From contig NZ_CP009454.1 of NCBI RefSeq assembly GCF_000759475.1, positions 3,286,001 to 3,350,000 of the forward strand: a stretch of 64,000 nt of DNA, written 5' to 3'. Both the position numbers and the translations under genes were made by a program. This document shows, in pieces, positions 11,741 through 22,634 of the stretch. Source of the stretch: Pantoea rwandensis (GTDB taxonomy: Bacteria > Pseudomonadota > Gammaproteobacteria > Enterobacterales > Enterobacteriaceae). Below the pieces are notes generated by a model, which was given only the letters and a program-made list of their open reading frames with translations, was not told the origin of the DNA and did no database searches. The number at the start of each line of letters is the position of its first letter. Within the stretch, counting starts at the first letter, position 1.

Positions 11741-12958
11741 TTAATCGTTGATAACCCAACGGTGCGTCCAGACAGCAAGCAGTTCGGCAGGGGCATTTTC
11801 AACGATGACCTCATCGGCACCTTGCCATTGTGCAAAGCGACTGATGGCTTTTTGCACATCACTCAGAAAAGCCTGGGTGACACGCACGCCCGGCTCAAGC
11901 CAGAATGCGCGAATAATCAGCTGCTGCGCCTGGCGGTCCATCTTTGCATCAATACGCGCTTTGAGTGCACCTCGGTGTAACACCGGCAGAACAAAGTAAC
12001 CATAGACGCGCTTCTCAGCGGGGGTATAGCACTCAATGCGGTAATCGAAATTAAACAACTCCAGAGCGCGCCGGCGATCCCATACCACCGGATCGAACGG
12101 TGACAACAAGGCCGTGTGGGTGGCGCTGGGCATTTTGTCCAGCAGAGGTAACAAGCTCGTATGCAGCCACATCTCACCGAGCTGTTCCACCTCAACGCAC
12201 ACGATTTCGCCCTTTGCTTCGGCATCCTTAATCCAGGATTGCAGGGGGGCACGCTTCAGTCGATAGTAATCGGCCAACCAACTGGCGCGAAATATACCCA
12301 GGCTGCGGGCACTGTGCCCCAGCATCGCCTGTACCGCTTCCGCTTCACTGAGTGCATGTTGTTCATCATCCCAATCAGGCATCACTCGCGTTCTCAGATC
12401 GTACACACGCTGGAAATTACGCCGCTCGACCACCATTAACTCACCTGCGCTGAACAAGTTTTCCAGATGCCGCTTGTGGGGTTTCCAGGCCCACCAGCCG
12501 GGTTTGGTGTGCTTATCACTGGCAAAATCAGCCGCACGTACCGGGCCATTTTCAGTGATGTGATTGAGTAAAGCAGCAATTTCCTGCTGATGTTCGTTTA
12601 CCCACTGCTCGTTATATTTCCATCCCAGCCGCTGCGGCTCCAGCATGCGATGGCGCAGCAACGGGTAATCTTCGAAGGGGATGAAACAGGCTTCGTGCGC
12701 CCAATACTCAAACAGCGCACCGGAGGCCAATGTTTCTTCCAGCCACTGTGTGGGATAAGCGCCAAGGCGGCTGAACAGCACCAGATAAGGGCTGCGGGCG
12801 ACGACATTGATGGTGTCGATTTGCAGCAGTGACATCTGCCGCACGCAGGCATGGATATCGGCCAGGCGGGCGCGGCGGCTCGGTGGGCGTAACAACCCCT
12901 GAGCAGACAGGTGTAAATGACGAGCAGTTTGTAATGAAAGGGACGATGATGTGGTCAT
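11741..12958 (-). CDS. ycaQ: Interstrand-crosslink DNA glycosylase YcaQ
   Basis: HTH_42 (AlkX/YcaQ) family; E. coli YcaQ is a DNA glycosylase that unhooks alkylation-derived interstrand crosslinks. The catalytic QxD motif is Q46-I-D48 in LLQIDTINVVARS, followed by the conserved HEACFIP region and, in the C-terminal half, LSPFDPVVWDR. Length 405. It is 23 bases downstream of lpxK in the same direction, so it may be read from the msbA-lpxK transcript. Repair of DNA is the likely role; assignment by family. Confidence 0.93.
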   Translation of the reverse strand: MTTSSSLSLQTARHLHLSAQGLLRPPSRRARLADIHACVRQMSLLQIDTINVVARSPYLVLFSRLGAYPTQWLEETLASGALFEYWAHEACFIPFEDYPLLRHRMLEPQRLGWKYNEQWVNEHQQEIAALLNHITENGPVRAADFASDKHTKPGWWAWKPHKRHLENLFSAGELMVVERRNFQRVYDLRTRVMPDWDDEQHALSEAEAVQAMLGHSARSLGIFRASWLADYYRLKRAPLQSWIKDAEAKGEIVCVEVEQLGEMWLHTSLLPLLDKMPSATHTALLSPFDPVVWDRRRALELFNFDYRIECYTPAEKRVYGYFVLPVLHRGALKARIDAKMDRQAQQLIIRAFWLEPGVRVTQAFLSDVQKAISRFAQWQGADEVIVENAPAELLAVWTHRWVIND

Positions 12959-12981
12959 GACTCGATTCCCTTTGAGCAGGT

Positions 12982-13983
12982 TTAGCGCGAACGGGAGTCG
13001 CGCGCAGTCGTGCAGAGTTGGGTCACATCGGCGAGTAAAGCATCAAGGGATGCCCCCGACAAATCGGCATCAACCGGTAGATACCACCAGTTGTCACGTG
13101 CAAAACTACGGCATTTTACTGCGTCTTTTTCGGTCATCAGCAGGCATTGATGAGTTTGCGTCAAACGCTGCAACTCCTCTTCGCTATAAGCATGGTGATC
13201 GGCAAACGCGATTTCTGCCACCGGCTGGATACCGTGCTGCTGCAACGTATTGAAGAACCGCGGCGGATGACCAATGCCGGCCATCGCCACCGTTTCTGGC
13301 AATTGTTCGAGGTTCGCTGTCTCACCGTTCATCAGATTGATCGCCTTACCGGGACGCAACGTCATGGCGATCTCACCGGCTTGCGCCTCTCCACCATTGA
13401 CGATGATGGCATTGACGCTCTGCAGCCGGGATGCGCGCTCACGCATCGGACCTGCGGGCAGCCACCAGCCATTACCGAAGCGACGGACACCATCCACCAC
13501 CACGATTTCACGATCGCGCTGCAACGCGTAATGTTGCAGCCCGTCGTCGGTAATGATTACATCCAGATCCTGTGCGGCCAGCAGCCCTTCTACCGCCATA
13601 CGGCGTTGAGGTGCGACGGCTACCGGCACCTGAGTACGCTGCGCGATTAACACCGGCTCGTCGCCGGCTTGTGATGTCGGGGTATCGGCCGTCACCAGCA
13701 GGGGATAACGCTCAGCCTTTCCACCATAACCGCGTGAGACAACGCCAACGCGCAGGCCACGCTGTTGCAGCGCCTGAACCAGCCAAATCACCACCGGGGT
13801 TTTACCGTTGCCGCCAGCCGTCAGATTACCCACCACAATCACCGGGCAAGGCGCACGCCAGCTTTTACGCCAGCCACGCTGATAGCTGAGGCGTATCAAA
13901 CTGCTGATTGCCCCATACAGCAAACTCAGTGGCCACAATAGTAGCCACAGTGGCGAGCGCCCGCTCCAGATGCGTTCAATCAT
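12982..13983 (-). CDS. lpxK: Tetraacyldisaccharide 4'-kinase LpxK
   Basis: Inner-membrane-associated kinase of the Raetz pathway; it phosphorylates the 4' position of the lipid A disaccharide to make lipid IVA. An N-terminal hydrophobic segment (about residues 12-30) precedes the P-loop [11 protein letters not shown] at 52-62. DDGLQHYAL and [10 protein letters not shown] are also family motifs. Length 333. The ATG overlaps the msbA stop (ATGA), matching the msbA-lpxK operon in which lipid A synthesis and export are linked. Confidence 0.97.
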   Translation of the reverse strand: MIERIWSGRSPLWLLLWPLSLLYGAISSLIRLSYQRGWRKSWRAPCPVIVVGNLTAGGNGKTPVVIWLVQALQQRGLRVGVVSRGYGGKAERYPLLVTADTPTSQAGDEPVLIAQRTQVPVAVAPQRRMAVEGLLAAQDLDVIITDDGLQHYALQRDREIVVVDGVRRFGNGWWLPAGPMRERASRLQSVNAIIVNGGEAQAGEIAMTLRPGKAINLMNGETANLEQLPETVAMAGIGHPPRFFNTLQQHGIQPVAEIAFADHHAYSEEELQRLTQTHQCLLMTEKDAVKCRSFARDNWWYLPVDADLSGASLDALLADVTQLCTTARDSRSR

Positions 13984-15728
13984 TGACCAAACTGCAGTTT
14001 GTGAAGCTGAGCATAGGCACCCTTTTCGGCCAGCAGCGCGCTGTGCGTACCGCGCTCAACGATACGACCATCTTCGACGACCACTATTTCATCGGCTTTT
14101 TCGATGGTCGACAGGCGGTGTGCGATAACCAGCGAAGTGCGGTTTTTCTGCAGCTCATCCAGAGCGGCCTGAATCGCGCGCTCGGATTCGGTATCCAATG
14201 CTGAGGTCGCTTCATCTAGGATCAGAATCGGGCAATCACGCAGCAATGCGCGCGCGATGGCGATACGTTGGCGCTGGCCACCTGATAGCAACACGCCGTT
14301 CTCACCAATCACGGTATCCAGACCGTTGTCCATCTTCTTAATGAAGTCCATGGCGTGCGCCATAGTCGCTGCCTGTTCAATCTGTTCGCGGGTGTATTCA
14401 CCATTGCGTGCATAAGCAATGTTATTGGCGATGGTGTCATTGAACAGATGGACATTCTGGGAAACCAGCGCCACCTGATTACGCAGGGAGCGCAAGGTAT
14501 ATTCGCGCAGATCGTGACCGTCGAGCAGAATTTCGCCGGCATCAATATCGTAGAAGCGGGTCAGCAGGCTCGCCATGGTCGATTTACCCGAACCAGAACG
14601 CCCTACCAGCGCCACCGTCTTGCCCTCTGGCAGCGACAGATTAATATCACGCAGCGCAGGCACTTCACGTCCCGGATAAGTGAAAGTCACATTGCGGAAT
14701 TCCACATCGCCTTTGGCACGCGTGATTTCACGCTTGCCATTATCGATTTCCTGCTCGCTATCCAGAATTGAGAACAAGGTCTGACAAGCAGCCATACCGC
14801 GCTGGAACTGGGCGTTGACGTTAGTCAGTGACTTCAATGGGCGCATCAAGGCAATCATTGATGAGAACACCACGGTGATGGTACCGGCGGTGAGGGTTTC
14901 CATCACGCTAGGGAAACTGGCAGCGTAGAGCACGAACGCCAGGGCCAGAGAAGCAATCAGCTGAATGACCGGATCGGAAATGGAAGAGGCCGAAACCAGT
15001 TTCATGCCCTGCTGGCGCATTTTGTTGCTCACCAGCGAGAAACGCTGCGCTTCAACATCCTGGCCACCGAAGATCAGCACCTCTTTATGCCCTTTTAGCA
15101 TCTGTTCCGCGCTGGTGGTGACTTGTCCCATGGTGTTCTGCATGTTTTTACTGATGCTGCGGAAGCGTTTGGACACCGTGCGAATCGCAAAGGAAACAAT
15201 CGGCGCAAGGACAATCAAAATCAACGACAGCTGCCAGCTGTAGTAGAACATCATGATAAACAGGCCAATGATCGAGGCACCTTCGCGTACGACCGTCACC
15301 AGTGCACTGGAAGAGGACGAAGCAACTTGCTCGGAATCATAAGTGATGCGTGACAGCAATGTGCCGGTTGATTGCTGGTCAAAGAACGCCACGGGCATGC
15401 CCATCATGTGGCCAAACAAGCGGCGACGCATATTCATGACCACGTTGCCCGATACCCAAGAGATGCAATAACTGGAAATGTAGCTGGTCACGCCACGCAC
15501 CAGCATCAGGCCAATCACCACCAGAGGCATCCAAAGCATGACGGAACGATCGGCCTTACCGAAGCCATCATCCAGTAAAGGTTTCAACAGCGACAACATT
15601 AAGGTATCGCCGGCCGCATTAAGAATCAGCGCCACCGCAGACACAAACAGTCCTGCTTTGTGCGGCGCAATCATCGGCCAGAGTCGGCGGAACGTTTGCC
15701 ACGTTGAGAGATCTTTGTCTTGATGCAT
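13980..15728 (-). CDS. msbA: Lipid A flippase MsbA (ABC exporter)
   Basis: Homodimeric ABC transporter that flips core-lipid A across the inner membrane. An N-terminal six-helix membrane domain (about 20-320) is followed by a nucleotide-binding domain with Walker [10 protein letters not shown] (about 376-384), signature [11 protein letters not shown], Walker [13 protein letters not shown] and the H-loop AHRLST. Length 582, the same as E. coli. First gene of msbA-lpxK(-ycaQ), 34 bases downstream of comEC. Confidence 0.98.
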   Translation of the reverse strand: MHQDKDLSTWQTFRRLWPMIAPHKAGLFVSAVALILNAAGDTLMLSLLKPLLDDGFGKADRSVMLWMPLVVIGLMLVRGVTSYISSYCISWVSGNVVMNMRRRLFGHMMGMPVAFFDQQSTGTLLSRITYDSEQVASSSSSALVTVVREGASIIGLFIMMFYYSWQLSLILIVLAPIVSFAIRTVSKRFRSISKNMQNTMGQVTTSAEQMLKGHKEVLIFGGQDVEAQRFSLVSNKMRQQGMKLVSASSISDPVIQLIASLALAFVLYAASFPSVMETLTAGTITVVFSSMIALMRPLKSLTNVNAQFQRGMAACQTLFSILDSEQEIDNGKREITRAKGDVEFRNVTFTYPGREVPALRDINLSLPEGKTVALVGRSGSGKSTMASLLTRFYDIDAGEILLDGHDLREYTLRSLRNQVALVSQNVHLFNDTIANNIAYARNGEYTREQIEQAATMAHAMDFIKKMDNGLDTVIGENGVLLSGGQRQRIAIARALLRDCPILILDEATSALDTESERAIQAALDELQKNRTSLVIAHRLSTIEKADEIVVVEDGRIVERGTHSALLAEKGAYAQLHKLQFGQ

Positions 15729-15762
15729 TATTTATTCACGCTGTTTGAAATAGCCGCTCATT

Positions 15763-18021
15763 CTACCTGGATTCACGTTTGACGCCAAACCACTGATGAT
15801 ACCAGCGAGGTTTTATTTGCTCCCTCAATCCCTTAATCTGCCATTCACCCTGCCGAATACCAATGTGGACCTGCCCGGATTGTGCCGTGTCATACCAGAT
15901 ATAGCCCTGTTGGCGATAGCGTTCCACCACTGCGGCGGCTGGCATGCGCCAGGCGTTATAGCGCGCTACCGATGCCACCGCGCCCTTTCCTGCAACACTA
16001 CGTAACAGTAAAGGCCCCGAAGAGGTTCGGCTACCATGATGTGGGACCTGCATTAACGTACTGGTGAGCTGAGCTTTCTCTAATGCCACCAATTTTCTTT
16101 CTGCTTCTAACTCAATATCCCCGGTGAGCAGCAGACTGACAGCTCCATCGTCTACACGTACGACACAGGAGTCATTATTTTGCCCTTGCGTATTCCCTGC
16201 GGGTGGCCAGAGTGCCGTGAAGGTCAGTTTGCCCCATTGCCACTGCTCTCCTCGCTGACAGGGTAAATGCCCCGCTTCACCCAATGCACTGCGGATCATC
16301 ATATTGGGATTGACCTGATGCAGTGAATTCAGCCCACCCCGATGATCCAGATGCTTATGACTTACCACCACCGTGTTTAGCTGTCGTCCCTTATACAGTA
16401 ACCATGGCAGTATCACGCGCGCGCCCGCATCATCTTCATTCCAGCGTGGACCCGCATCGTACAACACCACTTCGTTACCCTGTGTAATAGCGATGGCCAG
16501 GCCATGGCCCACATCCAGCACATCAATCTGCCAGTCATCTTGCTCAGACTCATGACGCCATAACAGAAATGCCATTGCGCAGCCGCAGCAAAGCATCAGC
16601 GTGTTATTCAGCAAACCACTGCGCCACAGAAATAAACCACCCCATAGCAGGGCCACTGCGGGCAAGGCATCATTAAACGGCCACCATCCTGCTGGCAAGT
16701 ATGCCAGACCCTGCATAACCTGATTGACAGAAAAATCCGCCAGCCGCCACAGCACCGAAGCGATGGGTTGTATGGGCAGCAAAAGCGCCAGCAGTATCAA
16801 TGGAACGGTGAAAAGCGATATCACCGGCACCGCGATGAGGTTAGCGACCAGTGCACTGAGGCTGATTCCCTGAAATAAAAAAATCTGCAGAGGAGCCATC
16901 AGTATCATCATGCCGAGCTGTAAGTGCAGCAATCTCAGCGGCAGCCAGCGCCTGGCCTGACGGTAACGATCCGGCAAGGCAAACCACTGGAACCAGATGA
17001 TTAACATGGCGACGGCAAGAGCAGAGAGCCAAAAGCTTTCAGATAAGACGGTGAGGGGATCAAGCCAGAGCAGTATACCCATGCAAAGTGTCCAAATCTG
17101 CCAGCCTGTTAACTGCCAGCCCGCGATTCTTATCGTGGTCCACAGTAGTAGCGCGACCAGCGCGCGCTGTGCTGGTGCATGGCTGCCCGACAGCCAGCAG
17201 TAGATTGTCGCGGTAATGATGCTCCCCATCAGTGGCAGCAGATAACCGATGGTGTGCGCAGGCTGCAGCAGCTGCAAGCCACGTACTATCATCCAGCCAA
17301 CACTGGCCGCTAGCGCAATATGCATGCCGGAAATCGCCATTAAGTGTGCGGTTCCGGTCTCACGTAATAGTTGTCGCTGAGTTTTGGTCATGTTCTCACG
17401 TTCACCAAAAGCCAGCGCCTGCAAAATGGCAGATTGTTGCAGGTGTTCAAAAAGAGGTTGATGATGGCGCATAACCTCTGTTCGCAAATGACAATCCACA
17501 GATTCCGCCTGCTGGTTAATGATTCTCCCCTGCAAAGGCGTATGGTTTGCCAGCGCAAAACGTTGGGCATCAAACCCGCCTTCATTCAAGCGACCATGCA
17601 CTGCACGCAAGCGTAAGGTCATTTTCCAGCGCTGCCCCGCACAATACCCCGATTCACCTGGCTCCGCATTGATACTGACAAACAAGGGCGGAAACTGATA
17701 GCGCTCACCCACACGAATAATCTGGGCTTTAAATTGCTGTTGATTTTCCTTCACATCAACAATACGCAGCGTCACTTCGGCTGGCGCCATTGAAAGCTGA
17801 TCAATCACATTCAGCATCTGTCTCGCTTCCAGTAGCGCCCACGCCAGAAGCAGGATACCCATGCCAATAAGACGCAGCCCAGCCCAAGGCAGGGATGCCA
17901 CAATCAGTGCTAATAGCACCATCACAGCAATCATTTCCATGGTCGGTATTTGAGGTAGCAAACCTAATGGTAGCGCTGCCAGGATCATGATTCTGGCTAA
18001 TGCAATCCCTGTTATACGCAT
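15763..18021 (-). CDS. ycaI: ComEC/Rec2 family protein (YcaI)
   Basis: Polytopic inner-membrane channel of the ComEC/Rec2 family, which in competent bacteria carries single-stranded DNA into the cytosol. The order is: N-terminal helices and OB-like part, a competence domain (LMAISGMHIALAASVGW) with many membrane segments, and a C-terminal metallo-beta-lactamase-like domain with SHKHLDHRGG, LLTGD and PHHGS. I chose ATG 18021 (MRITGIALARIM, 752 residues), which has GGGAGAA upstream and fits E. coli YcaI (754); the in-frame start at 18108 would add 29 unlikely residues. The role in enterobacteria is uncertain. Confidence 0.92.
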   Translation of the reverse strand: MRITGIALARIMILAALPLGLLPQIPTMEMIAVMVLLALIVASLPWAGLRLIGMGILLLAWALLEARQMLNVIDQLSMAPAEVTLRIVDVKENQQQFKAQIIRVGERYQFPPLFVSINAEPGESGYCAGQRWKMTLRLRAVHGRLNEGGFDAQRFALANHTPLQGRIINQQAESVDCHLRTEVMRHHQPLFEHLQQSAILQALAFGERENMTKTQRQLLRETGTAHLMAISGMHIALAASVGWMIVRGLQLLQPAHTIGYLLPLMGSIITATIYCWLSGSHAPAQRALVALLLWTTIRIAGWQLTGWQIWTLCMGILLWLDPLTVLSESFWLSALAVAMLIIWFQWFALPDRYRQARRWLPLRLLHLQLGMMILMAPLQIFLFQGISLSALVANLIAVPVISLFTVPLILLALLLPIQPIASVLWRLADFSVNQVMQGLAYLPAGWWPFNDALPAVALLWGGLFLWRSGLLNNTLMLCCGCAMAFLLWRHESEQDDWQIDVLDVGHGLAIAITQGNEVVLYDAGPRWNEDDAGARVILPWLLYKGRQLNTVVVSHKHLDHRGGLNSLHQVNPNMMIRSALGEAGHLPCQRGEQWQWGKLTFTALWPPAGNTQGQNNDSCVVRVDDGAVSLLLTGDIELEAERKLVALEKAQLTSTLMQVPHHGSRTSSGPLLLRSVAGKGAVASVARYNAWRMPAAAVVERYRQQGYIWYDTAQSGQVHIGIRQGEWQIKGLREQIKPRWYHQWFGVKRESR

Positions 18022-18175
18022 CACTTTTCTCCCGCAATGGGCACCAGTTTGCGTGCAATTGGCAGGAATAGCTTTCAGGAATGGGGAGAGCTGGATTACG
18101 GATGCCAAAAAATCGGCGTGGTTTTCATTGTTGATGTGGGTTTAGGAATTATGTTCACAACAATGAATTTAGAGC

Positions 18176-18201
18176 AAAAAAAACGACACCCGGAGGTGTC
18201 G
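18176..18201 (-). terminator. Rho-independent terminator after ihfB
   Basis: Stem 18184-18190 with 18195-18201 (7 bp, CGGA loop on plus) is followed on the minus strand by eight T residues (18183-18176), 20 bases past the ihfB stop. Confidence 0.92.
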
Positions 18202-18221
18202 CTTTGTCGTTCGGTAACGGC

Positions 18222-18506
18222 TTAGCCGTAGATATTTGCACGGTCACGCAATTCTTTGCCCGGCTTGAAGTGGGGAACGTATTTACCTTCCAGATCCACT
18301 TTGTCACCCGTTTTCGGGTTACGACCAGTGCGCGGTGCGCGGTAGTGCAAAGAAAAGCTGCCGAATCCCCGGATTTCAATGCGCTCGCCCTGTGCCAACG
18401 TAGTGGCCATGTGCTCGAGCATCTCTTTAACTGCATCCTCAACGACTTTCGCCGGAATATGAGTATGCTGTCCAGCAAGTCTTTCAATAAGTTCTGACTT
18501 GGTCAT
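18222..18506 (-). CDS. ihfB: Integration host factor subunit beta
   Basis: Beta subunit of the DNA-bending heterodimer IHF, used in recombination, replication and transcription. 94 residues starting [13 protein letters not shown] and containing [22 protein letters not shown], the HU/IHF beta-arm that intercalates DNA. It lies downstream of rpsA, as in the E. coli cmk-rpsA-ihfB cluster, separated by a hairpin that may tune its expression, and ends in a strong terminator. Confidence 0.98.
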   Translation of the reverse strand: MTKSELIERLAGQHTHIPAKVVEDAVKEMLEHMATTLAQGERIEIRGFGSFSLHYRAPRTGRNPKTGDKVDLEGKYVPHFKPGKELRDRANIYG

Positions 18507-18556
18507 GTAACCTCCGGTTAATCCTTAATGGGAAAGGTATGACAGCTTTTACCGAA

Positions 18557-18580
18557 ACCGGACGATTGACATCGTCCGGT
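18557..18580 (-). terminator. Hairpin between rpsA and ihfB, probable attenuator
   Basis: A perfect 10-bp G+C-rich stem (18557-18566 with 18571-18580) with a 4-base loop starts 13 bases past the rpsA stop. The U-tract on the minus strand is short (TTTCGGTAAAA), so partial termination or RNA stabilisation is more likely than full termination. Confidence 0.6.
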
Positions 18581-18592
18581 GCCTCGGGTCGA

Positions 18593-20266
18593 TTACTCGC
18601 CTTTAGCCGCTTTGAACGCTTCAGCCATAGCGCTAGAGAAGTTGCTTTCTTCCTGTTTGGTGTTAACAGTGTTGATAGCTTCTTTCTCATCAGCCTGGTC
18701 TTTAGCACGAACAGACAGGCTTACAACGCGGTTCTTACGATCAACGCCGGTGAATTTAGCTTCAACGTCGTCACCAACACTCAGAACCAGAGTTGCGTCT
18801 TCGATACGGTCCAGTGAAGCTTCTGAAGCGCGCAGGTAACCTTCAACGCCATCAGCCAATTCTACTGTAGCACCTTTAGCGTCTACTGCAGTGACTTTAC
18901 CGTTAACGATAGCGCCTTTCTTGTTCAGGGTGATGTAGTTGTTGAATGGATCTTCAGCCAACTGCTTCACGCCCAGAGAGATGCGCTCGCGCTCTGCATC
19001 AACCTGCAGTACAACAGCAGCGATTTCGTCGCCTTTTTTGTACTCACGAACGGCTTCTTCGCCAGTCGCGTTCCAGGAGATGTCTGACAGGTGAACCAGA
19101 CCGTCGATGCCACCGTCCAGGCCGATGAAGATACCGAAGTCAGTGATTGACTTGATTTTACCTTCAACGCGATCGCCTTTGTTGTGGGTCTCAGCGAACT
19201 GCTGCCATGGGTTGTTTTTGCACTGCTTCAGACCCAGGGAGATACGACGACGTTCTTCGTCGATGTCCAGAACCATAACTTCAACAACATCGCCCACGTT
19301 AACAACTTTAGATGGGTGAATGTTTTTGTTGGTCCAGTCCATTTCAGAAACGTGTACCAGGCCTTCAACGCCTTCTTCGATTTCAACGAAGCAGCCGTAA
19401 TCGGTCAGGTTGGTTACACGGCCAGTCAGCTTGGTGCCTTCTGGGTAACGCTTAGCGATAGCAACCCATGGATCTTCGCCCAGCTGTTTCAGGCCGAGGG
19501 ATACACGAGTACGCTCGCGGTCGAATTTCAGCACTTTAACAGTGATTTCGTCGCCCACGTTGACGATTTCGCTCGGATGCTTAACGCGTTTCCAAGCCAT
19601 GTCAGTGATGTGCAGCAGGCCGTCAACGCCACCCAGATCCACGAATGCGCCGTAGTCAGTGAGGTTCTTAACGATACCTTTAACTTCCATGCCTTCCTGC
19701 AGGTTTTCCAGCAGCTGATCGCGTTCAGCGCTGTTTTCAGATTCGATAACTGCGCGGCGAGAAACCACCACGTTGTTACGTTTCTGATCAAGCTTGATGA
19801 CTTTGAACTCAAGCTCTTTGCCTTCCAGGTGCAGAGTATCGCGAACCGGACGAACGTCAACCAGTGAACCTGGCAGGAACGCACGAATACCGTTCAGCTC
19901 AACTGTGAAGCCACCTTTAACTTTGCCGTTGATAACACCGGTAACAGTTTCAGCTTCTTCGTAAGCTTTTTCCAGCGTGATCCAAGCTTCGTGACGCTTA
20001 GCTTTCTCACGGGACAGCAGGGTTTCACCGAAGCCGTCTTCAACTGCGTCAAGCGCAACGTCAACTTCGTCGCCAACCTGGATTTCCAGTTCGCCGGCTG
20101 CGTTCTTGAATTGCTCTGCAGGAATTGCAGACTCAGATTTCAGACCCGCATCAACCAGGACTACGTCTTTGTCGATAGAGACAACAACGCCACGAACGAT
20201 GGAACCCGGACGGGTTTCGATTTCTTTCAGTGATTCTTCAAATAGTTGAGCAAAAGATTCAGTCAT
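18593..20266 (-). CDS. rpsA: 30S ribosomal protein S1
   Basis: Ribosomal protein that binds mRNA leaders and allows initiation on structured messages. Six S1-type OB repeats are visible (for example [59 protein letters not shown]). The start at ATG 20266 ([13 protein letters not shown]) gives 557 residues, exactly the E. coli length; the upstream frame start at 20302 adds 12 residues in the leader and is rejected. E. coli S1 represses its own translation through this leader; the 122-base cmk-rpsA gap would hold the equivalent. Confidence 0.98.
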   Translation of the reverse strand: MTESFAQLFEESLKEIETRPGSIVRGVVVSIDKDVVLVDAGLKSESAIPAEQFKNAAGELEIQVGDEVDVALDAVEDGFGETLLSREKAKRHEAWITLEKAYEEAETVTGVINGKVKGGFTVELNGIRAFLPGSLVDVRPVRDTLHLEGKELEFKVIKLDQKRNNVVVSRRAVIESENSAERDQLLENLQEGMEVKGIVKNLTDYGAFVDLGGVDGLLHITDMAWKRVKHPSEIVNVGDEITVKVLKFDRERTRVSLGLKQLGEDPWVAIAKRYPEGTKLTGRVTNLTDYGCFVEIEEGVEGLVHVSEMDWTNKNIHPSKVVNVGDVVEVMVLDIDEERRRISLGLKQCKNNPWQQFAETHNKGDRVEGKIKSITDFGIFIGLDGGIDGLVHLSDISWNATGEEAVREYKKGDEIAAVVLQVDAERERISLGVKQLAEDPFNNYITLNKKGAIVNGKVTAVDAKGATVELADGVEGYLRASEASLDRIEDATLVLSVGDDVEAKFTGVDRKNRVVSLSVRAKDQADEKEAINTVNTKQEESNFSSAMAEAFKAAKGE

Positions 20267-20388
20267 ATTGATAATCTTAGGATTCTTCAATTTAACGTCC
20301 ACCTGACGTCATTGTCGGATGGGGTTGTTTCACATGCCCAGCACCGGGTCCCTGGTACAGGGTTACAACAATTCAGTTACCGAATAGA

Positions 20389-21069
20389 TTAAATGCCCAG
20401 CTTGTGGCGGGCATAATCAAGTGCCTTTTCAATCACTTGCTCAATGGACATACTGGTCGAATCCAGCACCAGAGCATCAGCGGCAGGCACTAAAGGCGCG
20501 ATTGCACGATTACGATCGCGGTCGTCGCGTTCCTTTATCTCGGATAAAAGGCGATCAAAGTTAACATTAAAGCCCTTCTCCTGCAACTGTAGCATACGTC
20601 GATGAGCACGCTCTTCTGAACTTGCATCAAGGAAGATTTTTACCGGTGCATCGGGGAACACGACTGTGCCCATATCACGGCCATCTGCAATTAAGCCCGG
20701 CTCTTCACGGAATGCTCGCTGACGACGCAGCAATGCTTCACGCACGCGTGGGAAGGCAGCAACCCGCGAAGCCGTATTACTCACTTCCTGCGTGCGGATT
20801 TCACCGGTCACATCCTCACCTTCTAAAATGACCTGCATCTCACCTTCTACGGACAAGAAACGTACGTCAAGGTGAGCGGCCATAGGCACTAATGCTTCTT
20901 CGGATTCAATATCCACCTGATGATGAAGTGCAGCCAATGCAAGTACGCGATAAATGGCACCAGAATCCAGCAAGTGCCACTGCAATGACTCCGCCATCGC
21001 TTTACACAAAGTCCCTTTACCTGCGCCACTTGGGCCATCAATGGTAATTACCGGGGCGATTGCCGTCAT
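20389..21069 (-). CDS. cmk: Cytidylate kinase
   Basis: Phosphorylates CMP and dCMP with ATP for pyrimidine nucleotide recycling. P-loop GPSGAGKGT at residues 12-20; the lid and NMP-binding region includes [12 protein letters not shown]. Length 226 against 227. It lies upstream of rpsA as in E. coli. An AGGAG lies 7 bases before the ATG and a consensus -10 lies about 60 bases upstream. In E. coli ycaL sits between aroA and cmk; here the gap is only 197 bases. Confidence 0.97.
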   Translation of the reverse strand: MTAIAPVITIDGPSGAGKGTLCKAMAESLQWHLLDSGAIYRVLALAALHHQVDIESEEALVPMAAHLDVRFLSVEGEMQVILEGEDVTGEIRTQEVSNTASRVAAFPRVREALLRRQRAFREEPGLIADGRDMGTVVFPDAPVKIFLDASSEERAHRRMLQLQEKGFNVNFDRLLSEIKERDDRDRNRAIAPLVPAADALVLDSTSMSIEQVIEKALDYARHKLGI

Positions 21070-21128
21070 TGTTCTCTCCTGTTGCTGCGTGCTTATTATC
21101 AGCCTTCTTGGCTGTTTGAATGCGCGGC

Positions 21129-21134
21129 ATTATA
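21129..21134 (-). promoter_or_regulatory. Candidate -10 element for cmk-rpsA
   Basis: The minus strand has a perfect TATAAT (GCGTATAATGCC) 60 bases before the cmk ATG, in the gap after the aroA terminator. No good -35 hexamer is visible at 16-18 bases. Confidence 0.5.
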
Positions 21135-21234
21135 CGCTGCCCGCGTCAGGTTAGTTACCCTTTAGCGTAGACAGCGCCAGAATTTTAGACAGATTCAGAA
21201 GAATTTCCGCCCAATAAGGCCACAATAGAGCGAG

Positions 21235-21259
21235 GAAACCCGGCACAAGCGTACCGGGT
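21235..21259 (-). terminator. Rho-independent terminator after aroA
   Basis: A 9-bp stem with one G-U pair (21238-21246 with 21251-21259) and a 4-base loop lies 8 bases past the aroA stop. The U-tract is short (TTTCC). Confidence 0.65.
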
Positions 21260-21266
21260 AGCGGGA

Positions 21267-22553
21267 TCAATAAGTCTGGCTGATTTTAGCCAACTGCTGG
21301 AAGTAATCCGGGAAGGTTTTAGCTGTGCAGCCTGGATCAAGAATGGTGACAGGCGTGTCCGATAACGCCACGAGAGCAAAGCACATCGCCATACGGTGAT
21401 CGTTATAAGTGCCAATATCCGCATGCTGAAGCTGAGCCGGTGGAGTGACACGAATGAAATCGTGACCTTCTTCTACTTCCGCACCCACTTTGCGCAATTC
21501 GGTCGCCATCGCCGCTAAACGGTCGGTCTCTTTTACGCGCCAGTTGTAAATGTTACGCATCAAGGTCGTGCCTTCCGCGAACAACGCCGTGGTGGCAATG
21601 GTCATCGCCGCATCAGGAATATGGTTCATGTCCATATCAATCGCGGAGAGAGAACCTCGTGTGCAGGCAATATAGTCATCACCCCATTCAATCACCGCAC
21701 CCATTTTTTCCAGCACATCGGCAAAACGGATGTCGCCCTGAACGCTATTACGGCCAATCCCGGTTACGCGAACCGTTCCACCTTTAATGGCAGCGGCGGC
21801 GAGGAAATAAGAGGCAGATGAGGCATCGCCCTCCACCAGATAATCGCCCGGAGATTGATACTGTTGCTGGCCTTTCACCACAAAGCGCTGGTAGTTCTGG
21901 TTATCGACTTCGACACCAAAACAACGCATCAGGTGCAGTGTAATATCAATGTACGGCTTAGAAACCAGATCACCTTTGATGGTAATCACAGTGTCTTTCG
22001 GTGCCAGAGGCGCGGTCATCAGCAATGCTGTCAGGAACTGGCTGGAAACACTACCGTCCACACTGACTTCACCACCGACAAACCCGCCGTTCAGACGCAG
22101 CGGCGGATAATCCGTCTGCTCCAGGTAATCAATATTGGCTCCGCCCTGACGCAGCGCATCCACCAAATGACCAATTGGGCGCTCTTTCATGCGTGGTTCG
22201 CCAGTCAGTACAATCGACTGTTGACCCAGGCACAGTGCGGCAGCCAGCGGACGCATGGCAGTACCAGCGTTGCCCAGAAAGAGTTCCAGAGCCTGATCAC
22301 TGTGCAGCGGACCTGCATTTCCCACCACTTCGCACACGGTACGATCAGCAGAGAGCGTGTAGTTAACGCCCAGCGCCTTCAGCGCATTCAGCATGTGTTT
22401 GACATCATCGCTATCCAGCAAATTGGTCAGGCGAGTTGTGCCATTTGCCAACGCAGCCAGTAACAATGCGCGGTTAGAAACGCTTTTTGAACCCGGTAAG
22501 TTTACCGTGCCGTCAACGCGAGCAATCGGTTGTAGAGTCAGGGAGTCCTGCAT
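21267..22553 (-). CDS. aroA: EPSP synthase (3-phosphoshikimate 1-carboxyvinyltransferase)
   Basis: Sixth step of the shikimate pathway: phosphoenolpyruvate plus shikimate-3-phosphate gives EPSP. The start at ATG 22553 ([15 protein letters not shown]) gives 428 residues; the frame start at 22580 would run into the serC-aroA attenuator stem-loop and is rejected. The motifs [26 protein letters not shown] and [12 protein letters not shown] are present. The [11 protein letters not shown] loop carries the Gly, Thr and Pro residues typical of class I glyphosate-sensitive enzymes. Second gene of serC-aroA, behind an intergenic attenuator. Confidence 0.98.
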   Translation of the reverse strand: MQDSLTLQPIARVDGTVNLPGSKSVSNRALLLAALANGTTRLTNLLDSDDVKHMLNALKALGVNYTLSADRTVCEVVGNAGPLHSDQALELFLGNAGTAMRPLAAALCLGQQSIVLTGEPRMKERPIGHLVDALRQGGANIDYLEQTDYPPLRLNGGFVGGEVSVDGSVSSQFLTALLMTAPLAPKDTVITIKGDLVSKPYIDITLHLMRCFGVEVDNQNYQRFVVKGQQQYQSPGDYLVEGDASSASYFLAAAAIKGGTVRVTGIGRNSVQGDIRFADVLEKMGAVIEWGDDYIACTRGSLSAIDMDMNHIPDAAMTIATTALFAEGTTLMRNIYNWRVKETDRLAAMATELRKVGAEVEEGHDFIRVTPPAQLQHADIGTYNDHRMAMCFALVALSDTPVTILDPGCTAKTFPDYFQQLAKISQTY

Positions 22554-22571
22554 GTGAAACCAAATCTCCAG

Positions 22572-22600
22572 AAAAGACAAAACCCCGTGATAGAACGGGG
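22572..22600 (-). terminator. Attenuator between serC and aroA
   Basis: Stem 22583-22588 with 22595-22600 (CCCCGT/ACGGGG) is followed on the minus strand by TTTTGTCTTTT. It lies 19-47 bases before the aroA ATG and matches the known serC-aroA attenuator arrangement of E. coli. A second G+C-rich inverted repeat (22606-22622) precedes it. Confidence 0.8.
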
Positions 22601-22634
22601 CCAGTGGCCAGCCAGGCTGGCCTGTGTTGATTAA

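Noticed and set aside
15763..18021. ComEC-like gene as sign of a DNA-uptake island
   Set aside because: It occupies the E. coli ycaI position next to msbA. No pilus or comEA gene lies in the window.
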